Positions 55,997 to 64,000 of a stretch of 64,000 nucleotides of DNA are shown one piece after another. A model generated the notes under the pieces. It was not told the DNA's origin. It saw nothing but the letters and a program-made list of their open reading frames with translations, and searched no databases. Origin of the DNA: Mesaphorura yosii (taxonomy: Eukaryota; Arthropoda; Collembola; Poduromorpha; Tullbergiidae); assembly GCA_009869945.1 (NCBI GenBank), contig WIXG01000298.1, forward strand, positions 1 through 64,000, given 5' to 3'. The translations under genes were made by a program, and so were the position numbers. Each line of letters opens with the position of its first letter. The stretch's first letter is position 1.

Positions 55997-58081
55997 TCAG
56001 TCGGGGGCCCGATTCTGATCAAGTCTGCCACAGCTGCTTTGGCTTTGGCATTCGTCTTCGCGTTCCAACTTCACTTGCAAATAATCTTCTGACGATGCAA
56101 ACCCAAATTCGCCGCATTCTTCAGTGATTTGGCCTCCACCACAATAGGAATTGAAGTCATCGATCTCAAAATCTTTCCTGTCAAGCTCCGAGTCGGAGTC
56201 TGAATCTGAATCCAGGTTCCACTTCAAACGTTTCTTCTTTGCACCGAACACTGCGCATATTTCGATACTTTTCGCTGATTCGCCGGCTCTGACGGTGGCG
56301 TTCGGGATCCGGGCGAATGCGACTGCGTGCCGGTGCCCGATCGTGCTTAGAGTTTGTCACAGTCGTGCTCGAAGTGTGGAATCTTTCCTTGTGATATTCG
56401 AGCGCCCGTTTCTCCGTGAAGGTCGCGTGCGTGACTATGGGCAGATTTCGCACCTGAACTTGCGTGGGTGACGCGTTGGCCTCCGAATATTCGGGACCTC
56501 CGCTTGTGGGTGCTCGCTTGCATAATGCTTCTCGAGATCCCGCTTTCTGTCAAACTCGCGCGGCGCGTCGAGCGGGCAGTCGATGCACCGCAGTAAAAAT
56601 CGTTTGGAGGGGCTCGGATTGTGAGTCAGTTCATGTTTCTTTCGCTGTTGATTGTCGACGCACGGCCGCCCGCAAATTGTACACGAGACTGGGCGCAGTT
56701 TCTTGTGGAAACCTCGCACATGCACTCCGAGCCGGTACCTCGAATTGAATTCGCGGCCGCAGAGTTCGCACTGACAGCGAACTTTGTCGTGGTCGACGAG
56801 CGTCGTCGTCCCACACGCTGGACTGTAGCGCGTGTGCTTGTACAACCCCTTTTGGAGGTGGTACTTCCGTCCGCACTTGGAGCACGAGAATTTGGGCTCG
56901 CCCTGCAGTCGGGACTTGTCGTGTGTCTTCTCGTGCATTTTCTTGTAGTTGGCGTTGGCGAAAGACTTGTCACACATGGAGCATTTGTACGGCCGTAAGT
57001 CAGAATGAGTCTGCATGTGGTTCTTGCGCAAATAGTCGTTGGTCAACATTTTCCCGCAGATGAAACACTGCTCCAAATCACCACCACCGCCTATGTCGTC
57101 GGTCTCTCGCTTGCCCTTCGACTCGCTTGTCTTCTTCCACCGCTTAGTGGTCTTCGACGGTGTGACAGCGTAAAGCTTGTCTCCGTTGCCATCGTCAAAG
57201 TCGCTAACACTTCGCGATTGTGATTTTTGTGACTCCGAAAGGGAAAAAATCGAATTATGTTCATCGTCGAATGCACCTCGCTCTGGAGTTGAAGGATATG
57301 TTAGATGTTGGTAGGTGCTCTGGTGGTGGTTCTGCGGCGTCGGTCCGGAAACATTCGAATTCGGGGGCGGCCGCGGCTGAGGTTGAGAATGCTAGTACTG
57401 CTGATCAGGACAATGAAGGCTCGGGTTACGTTCGCCATTGTTTATATCACCCGACCGCTGAGGTAAATATTTGAAGGGCCACTCTAAAAATCAAGCACAG
57501 TGAGTCGACACGCACGTAATCGTGACATCAAGTAAGGGTACGTGTTTGTGCTTACTTTGGAAAACTTTTAGCTTGAGTGCGTAGTTTGGATCCGCGAGAT
57601 TGGCAGCTGAAAATGCGCTGACTAGGCGGTAGCCCATTTCGTCCCGAATTTCCAAGGTTTGAGCTTGAATCAGTTCGCACTGCTTTTGCAGTTGCTGCAG
57701 ATTTCGGACTTTCAGGGAACAAGAGTGGCAAAAAGGATCCGAAGCTGAGGCAGGCTCCTCTCCCGGTCTCGACTCCCGCTCAGGGTCACCATCGCCGTTG
57801 TTTCGGGCTCGGGTGGTCGTTACCGTCGGGGCCTCATCGTCAATTTGAAATAACTTGCAGAATGCCTGCGTGGGCGAGGGCCATTTGTCAATGTGAGCCT
57901 GTTGTTCTTGTGATCTGGAGTCTGAGGCTGAATGCGCGTGCGCACGAGACTGTGACAGGTTGCGGTTGCAGAAGTAGGGCACATTACAAACCAGACAGGA
58001 TCGTTGCTCGTAGTTAAGACCAAACCCCACTGCTCCTGCTCCCAAAGGATTGTAACAACCGGTGCCGGTCCGGAATTCCAT
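55997..58081 (-). CDS. ZAD-like/C2H2 zinc-finger protein with an in-frame TAG and a one-base lesion
   Basis: Exon 1 (58081-57556) encodes an N-terminal Cys-x2-Cys...Cys-x2-Cys region (CLVCNVPYF, FCHSCSLKVRNL) like a zinc-finger associated domain. Exon 2 starts at 57483 after a phase-1 intron. Its frame is open to 56435 except for one TAG at 57394-57392 (between CPDQQY and HSQPQP). It carries six C2H2 fingers: CFICGKML, CSMCDKSF, CSKCGRKY, CELCGREF, CTICGRPC and CIDCPLDAP types. Finger 7 starts CEICP then hits a stop; one frame over it continues TFTEKRALEYHKERFH with the same C-to-H spacing as finger 6. A downstream acidic C-terminus (SDSDSDSELDRKDFEIDDF to 55997) is probably a last exon, with its junction unresolved. 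Expected role: sequence-specific nuclear transcription factor. It may be a recent pseudogene, or contain a readthrough stop plus an assembly error. Confidence 0.7.
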
Positions 58082-58608
58082 TCCTCAGAGCCGCCAGCTG
58101 CAGCTGAAGCTCCATTGTCGCAGAGTCTCCATTTACTGTGCAGTGTCAAGCACTTATCAAATCGTGAATCACTACAATAATGAATGAGACGATGTTCCAA
58201 AACAACAATTCGAAAAAAATTCTCTGATTCCACTCAAAATCTTGCTTCTCCCTCAAATTTTACAACAGCAAGGAAGAAGTTACGTTTGGTTTTCATGGTC
58301 GTAAATACCAGTAATTATTAATTAATTCAACTTCCTGAACTTTATTCTCAACTCAATACACAAATACACAAATGCACCGATGCATCAAGACAGATAGAAT
58401 TAAATCAAGTCAGTATTTTAATACTTGCAGAGTCAGAGAGCTCAAAAAGGAATACTTTTAGAATCAGAATGCACGATCCGAGAAAAAAGATAAAGATACA
58501 TGTTTATGCTTTGGCTACGATAAATTGACTACTATAATTATGATTTAGTGACTCTTATCACAAATTCAGGTGCCTTGGCTAAATCCATCAGCCTGAGCTC
58601 CGCCCTCT
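58082..58608. other. Intergenic between zinc-finger gene and PI4KA
   Basis: Zinc-finger gene leader and PI4KA 3' UTR; nothing else recognised. Confidence 0.5.
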
Positions 58609-61600
58609 TTAGTAAGGAATCTGGTTCTGATAAAACTGAATCATGTCGTAGGTCCTCGTCCGCAGGGAGAGGCAGCAGCTGTTGATGACGCTGATCATGT
58701 AATTGGCCGCTTCACGCTCACTCGACTGGGGGCAAAACCTTGCGCGGAGGAGCCGAATCGTCTGACCGCGAAAGCATGGGAGTCCCGTGTCAAGCATGAG
58801 CGAGACGAGCGAGATGACGGCCTCGCAGTACGGGCGGACTGCGAGGAATCCCTGCACGCAGAGATGCATGAACCACTTGAAGGTCGGAGCCGTCGTGCCT
58901 CCCATGACCATCACCATCTCCTCCGTGAGCTTAATGTCCGGCTCGAAACCGAGGTTCCCTCCGGGTGAGCTCTCAAACATGAACCCAAAGTCAATGTGGA
59001 TGATGTGACCCTCCGAGTCGAGCATAATGTTCCCGTTGTGCCGGTCTTTGATCTGGAGCAAGAAACCGAAGACGGAGTACGCGGCCATCGATTTGACAAA
59101 GTTGCGCCGTGCGTCCTGGAACGCCTTCGTGTCCTCGTCGCCGTACTGCTTGATGAAATACTCGTACAGGCCCACGTCCGTGGAACGACCGAGCTGGTCG
59201 CGGGATTTGGCGTTGGGCACACACTCAATCACGCCGCAGCCGGGAGACGTTGCGACGACACGGTACGGGAAGAGAAACAGGTCTAGGTCGACCTGCTCGA
59301 ATATGTTTTTGAAGAGTGAGATGACTTGAAGGGCGAGCATATCCTGCCGCACGTCGTCGCCAACTTTGAAGATGGCGGCCTGCCACACTTCTGCGCCCAT
59401 CGAAGCCGGGCCTGCGCCCGAAGTCGGCGAGAGCTCCGTTTCCCCGAGGCCCTCCCGTTCGACCTGATGTATGCCGCAGCGTTTGACGCGGAAGCGGGCC
59501 AGGAAGGGCGCCTTCGCTGCGCTCTGCATCGGAGTCCCGCTTTTGATGTCAATGTCGAGGACGAGCGACTCAGGGTTCGAAGGCAGATAGCAGCCCTGCT
59601 CCACTTTGATAAGCGCGAGTTCCCGGAGGCACGCCTCCTTCCGCTCGGGCCCTTTCGGGTATTTTCGGATGGCACCCGAGATGCCAGTGACCTTCTGGAA
59701 GAAGGAAAACTCTTTCTCGTAAAAATTCTTCGCGTGTCCCGACAGAGAGTTGACGATCAAAGAAATGAGGTTCTCGAGCGTATCGCCAATCTGCGGGTCT
59801 TTCTGGTGGGCTTCTTCGTCCATGTACACATTCGTCTGCATGTTCCAAATGAGTTGATGGGCGACAAGCTGCGATTTTTTCGCGAGGCTTTTGATGAGCT
59901 CCACGACGTAGCCCATCGTGTCATGGCGGACAGACTGCACGAGCTGCGGAATGTAAAAGAGGACCGCGTCGGCGGGGTAGGACTGCATCGAGCGGACGGC
60001 GTACTGCGCCGTGATCGGGTGCGGCGGATACTGCCGGCTGAAGAAGGAGAGCGCCTTGCTCGGAGTGCAGTACGCCCAAGTCAGAATGCTGTTCAGCTCC
60101 AGCGAATCGTTTAGCACGACATCGGGCGTGGCGAGATAGTGCGCCGCTTCGGACACGTGCATGACGGCTTCGGGGTAGAGCCGCACGAGCGCTGAGACTT
60201 CTTCTGCGACGGCGTTCATGTCGCTGGACTTGAGTCGGCGTGGCAGATACACGGCGAGCACGGGGCTAAGGTCCCACGCCAGCCGGACAGACTCCCGCCA
60301 CGTCTTGTCGGAGCTCTTCATCTGCCTCCACGTGCTGATGGTCGACTCCGTGGGCAGCGCGAGCTCCGGAGTGCCGAGCGTGTTGAGCCACGTCGCGAAG
60401 ATATCGACTTCCTGCGCGAGGAGCTCGAGAATAAGATTCCGTTTGCGGATGTACTCTTTCACGGTGTCCTTCTCGTACTTTTCCTTCCGCTTCTTGAGCA
60501 GGGGCAGCGTGTTGGACTGCTGCTGCTTGTAGTGCATCGTGTTGATCCAGCCGTCGGACGGGCCGGCGAACCGAATTTCGTTCGCTGTGGCGGTCGGGAC
60601 GTTCTCCTTCAACAGGCTGGGATTGACTCGCGAGCCACGCGAGAGCGACATCGATTTAGCTACTGCGTTGCTGCTGCTGTCGACGACGACTTCCGCGTTG
60701 AACGGTCGAATGTATTTCTTGTCATTGTGCAAAATCTGCCAGAATTTAAGTATCATCTGAATATCGATGCGGAGCTTGTTTGGGTCCTGCGTCGGGCACG
60801 TGTAACCCTGGCAGAAGTAATCCAGACACGCACAGTAAATCCTCTCACGGAGGACGGCCTTCTTCAACGGCGAGTGGCGAGGCGAATCGTTTTGGAGGAG
60901 AGTCAACGCGCAGCTCAGTAGCCGGAAGCGGGGCCGCACGCCGTGCACGTGCCGCGTGATGAAGCTTCGTTCTCCGATGCTTAACGGGAGCGTACGATGA
61001 ATCAGGTAGAAGAACATTTCAATCACGTCGTCATTGCAGGATTTTGAGTTCTCGACGAGTTCGCATATGAAATTAATCCAGACTTCGTGCGGGGCGACGT
61101 TCGGCACGTCCTGCTTCAGGCTGCAGCCTTCGAACGCGGCGAGTGGGGAGTCGGGGACTTTCGGCACGGCAAAGATGCCCATGCGACGCTCGACGGTGTA
61201 CTGCCACGCTCCAAGCATTTCTTGGGTAAAATGCAGGACGAGGTCCTTGCGCGCCGACAGAATCCACTGCCAACACTCGCAAGCAGCGCTCACCGTCTGC
61301 TTGTTGAAGCGCGGGACGGGCGACCAGCAAATGGCGTGGAGGAGCTTGCGAACGTACTCGCGAGGGACATCGTTCGAGACGAGCAGCGCAGTACACGTCC
61401 AAATTGCGTTCTCGTATGTGTCTTGTGAAGTCTGCATCACTGCGACGGGCAGTGGGCCGCTTCCGTTCCAGGCTCCGTTTATTGCGTCTTTGATCTTGAG
61501 CACGCTAAGCATTCGTGAAATGATGCTTTCGACTCCTTCACATTTACGCAGTCCCTCCACTTCACCGATCGATTTGCTCCGAATTGTGAGCGAGGACACG

Positions 61601-64000
61601 AAACGAGAGAGAGCTGACTTGGTGCAGTCGGGTCGCTTTTCAAGCCGGCCTTCAGCCAGCGAATTCGATTGTGAATTGAGCCCAGAATGGCGGAGGAGGA
61701 TTTCGCTGGCCATCGCCACTCCTGCATGGTGCTCGTAGCCGTCTTCGGTACCATGCCGGCCCAAATATTCTTGGAGATGGGACCGAGTCGCACCAGGCGC
61801 CCACTTAAGGGCTTCCTGCAGGAAACTGGAGCACCGATCGGCAAAGTCACGGACGATCGTCTCCCTCGCTTCCATGTTGTCCATCAGCTGAATTGTGTAC
61901 GGCGTGTTTGGGACGCTGAGTGAGTAATCAGAAACATTAGGATCGAACGCCAGGCTTGAAGATAGGACTTGGAGCACATCGAGCATTGTGTGAAGCACCG
62001 TCTTACTCCAGAGCAAATGTGGAAACCTGAGAGAACAGACAAAAATAAAATACAACGAAAGACGAAAGTACTGAAAACGAAAATTATCTTGACTTACCTT
62101 TCGATAAGCCCCGAAAGGAATTTGTCAGCTACTTTCCGTATCTGTCGATGAATATGATTGAACCGCACAATCAGAAACTGGGCGTGGTGCTCCAGCGACT
62201 CTTCGCGATCCATCTTCTGATCCTTGCTACTCATCGCTTCGAGGTACCTCAAGAAAACTTTGTCGGCCACACTCGCGATGCATGTCCACAGCCCGAGCTT
62301 GTCCTTCTCAATCGGCGGGTCACAAAGGTACTCGAAGATCGGGACCAGGCTCGGTTCTGCCATGTGACTGACTCGAAGCGACTCGAGCCAGTAAATTTGG
62401 AGAATGTACGCACACTGCGGGAAGGGCAGATTCTTGACGATGCTCACGAGCTCCGGAGGGTTTTCCAAATGTGTCAGAATCTTGTTCTTGAATTCCTGCA
62501 TTTCGACGGGAGTCACGTCTTCGCTTCGGAGCGCCGACGTGAACTGCAGTTCGCGAAACTCCGAGCGCAGGGTTTTGCAGGTGAGAAGCGGGCTTTTGGA
62601 TGCAATTTCGCGTACGCCGGCGTACCACTCCGGGGGCCAGAGGTTGTTGTTTTGCTCGGGTGATGTAAAACTCATGATAATGCAGTACAGCCAAAAGTCC
62701 CGCATGAGTTTGTGGAGACGCTGCTTGATTTCTGTGATTTGAGGAATGCGGCCCATGACTATTGCGATGATCGGGATCAGAGTGCCCAGATTTCCAGCCG
62801 ACGCAGATGCCTGATTTAGCCAAAGGAAAACAAAGTATTCATTTAAAACCATGTGTCAGCGGGCTTAGAATATAAAGCATGCAGAAAACAAAAAAAACTG
62901 GAACAAAAAGAAGAAAAAGGAGGACGAAGTAGAAAGTGCACCTGCAGCTGAAGTGATACACAAAAGCCCAGAAAAGAGAGCATGTAAATTACCAACACCA
63001 GTTTAGTGTCATCCTCAAGTTTATCACTCAAGAATAGTTGTCCGCCTGGATACGTCACGAAATCTTACCTTCATCGTGCCCGGCAGCTTTTCCGCCGCGC
63101 GTTTGCCTTCGAGCCCCAGCTGCACGAAAAGTTCCAGCAGGCGAAGGAGGAGGTCGTTCATCAACGCCTCGCCCTCCAAATTCAGAGCGATATTCCCGAG
63201 GCCATTCATGACGGCGCCGCTCACGTGTCGGAATTTGCGTTCGCCTTCAGAGTACACGCTGGAGCTGGCCTCCATCGTAAACATGGTGAACATCTTCATG
63301 ACTTGCTCGTAGACGGTGTGCTAAAAGATGAAATAAAGACGCCATTATCATTAGAATGAAGACTCCTTGTGTACGGTGGCTCGGCTCATTTCGACTTACT
63401 TCGCATTTGGCGATGACGATACACGCGAGCTGATCAACAATAAGAATATCCAGACTCGGAGGCATTTTGCCGACACGCTGCTGTAGGAAATGGAGAACAG
63501 ACTCCGTCGTTCGTGGCGTCGCCCGCAGTGCAATGGCAACATGGCCCAGCATGACGATCGTGTTTGTCAGGAGCAGCATTGAATCCGATGCGCTGGGATC
63601 GTTTTCAAGCTTCGACGGCATATCCGTACAGTCCTTCTCCGCCGTGAAGACCCGATTCGATACCGAAGCCAAGAACGCCTGCACGCAATTCGGATCGTGC
63701 GTCAGCCCAGCTTTTAACGCTTCGCACAGATTTTCAATCGCAAGGTCGCGCAGTTTCTGGAACGCCGCCGAGGCGGATTCTTCCTTCCGTTTCTTGTCGT
63801 CGGTTTCTGTCGGGCGTAGGGATTTGTTGGTTGTGTTCTTGTCGTAGAGCTTCGAGAGGATTGGTGAGGGATTGATAAGGAATTCCTTCAAATACAGGAT
63901 GCTGGAGGAAGCGATTGTAGGAAATTTCGTGGCCAGAGCTCCGAGTCCCTGCGAGACGCCGGAAGATATGTTCGAATTAAGCCATATAAAAATTTGTACT
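58609..64000 (-). CDS. PI4KA: Phosphatidylinositol 4-kinase alpha, C-terminal 1660 residues (5' end beyond the window)
   Basis: Four exons visible: 64000-63400 (partial), 63320-63069, 62810-62098 and 62026-58609. All junctions keep frame. The helical solenoid region includes GVSQGLGALATKFP and FLINPSPILSKL. The accessory (PIK) helical domain and a lipid-kinase catalytic domain occupy the end: FKVGDDVRQDMLALQVISLF, the catalytic loop KDRHNGNIMLD and the metal-binding HIDFGFMFE are intact. The C-terminal helix ends TRTYDMIQFYQNQIPY as in animal PI4KA. The enzyme makes PI4P at the plasma membrane together with TTC7 and FAM126 partners. The last exon is unusually long (3.4 kb) against the short-exon pattern of dynein. 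About 440 N-terminal residues, judged by the human length, lie off the edge. Confidence 0.95.

Noticed and set aside
1-64000. CRISPR arrays, bacterial operons, riboswitches or prophage
   Set aside because: The window is a eukaryotic nuclear sequence with spliced genes; no such structures are present.

Overview
This is a eukaryotic, almost certainly arthropod, nuclear genomic window with a hexapod or springtail-like flavour. Genes are split by many short GT-AG introns (mostly about 45-110 nt) and intergenic DNA is AT-rich with TTAATTAA-type runs. The gene set contains animal-only families: an axonemal dynein, a Polycomb CBX protein, a sigma-class GST with an Ala/Pro N-terminal extension, Kazal and peritrophin-type chitin-binding domains, a modular serine protease and a ZAD-like zinc-finger protein. 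Multiple GH1 beta-glucosidases and a kelch plus chitin-binding protein fit a springtail well, but the species assignment is inference.
Layout: 0.6-2.5 kb GH1 gene 1 (+); 3.1-17.4 kb a complete 24-exon axonemal dynein heavy chain (+); 17.6-18.1 kb a small minus-strand gene that looks like a cysteine-free RNase A homologue, convergent with dynein; 18.5-20.4 kb tRNA-like and RING remnants; 21.0-22.1 kb an AT-rich secreted lipase (+); 22.7-25.6 kb decayed or poorly resolved small genes; 25.6-27.6 kb gene-poor; 27.6-29.0 kb an EamA/SLC35G transporter (+); 29.8-30.5 kb a Kazal inhibitor (+); 31.2-35.5 kb two adjacent GH1 genes (+); 35.9-36.7 kb a sigma GST (+); 37.6-38.9 kb a kelch/chitin-binding protein (+) followed by a decayed copy; 39.9-42.5 kb serine-protease homologue and LDLa-CCP-protease units (-); 42.6-43.1 kb a sphingosine-kinase-like pseudogene (-).
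From 44 kb to the end lies a dense block of nuclear and housekeeping genes: Polycomb CBX (-), CCDC130/YJU2B (-), a large disordered one-finger nuclear protein (-), MED30 (+, divergent from the previous gene), AAR2 (-), an LRAT-domain protein (-), a ZAD/C2H2 protein with two reading-frame lesions (-), and the C-terminal 1660 residues of PI4KA (-, running off the right edge).
The left and middle parts are secretory and digestive (GH1, lipase, Kazal, proteases, chitin binding, GST); the right part is gene expression (chromatin, Mediator, two splicing factors) and lipid signalling. No operon logic applies. The strongest unusual observations are the RNase A-like gene lacking all structural cysteines, a gene-conversion tract between GH1 genes 2 and 3, a coding 69-nt retained intron whose acceptor is also the stop codon at a protease junction, lost signature residues in the Polycomb chromodomain and GH1 gene 1, and a zinc-finger gene with an in-frame TAG and a one-base lesion.
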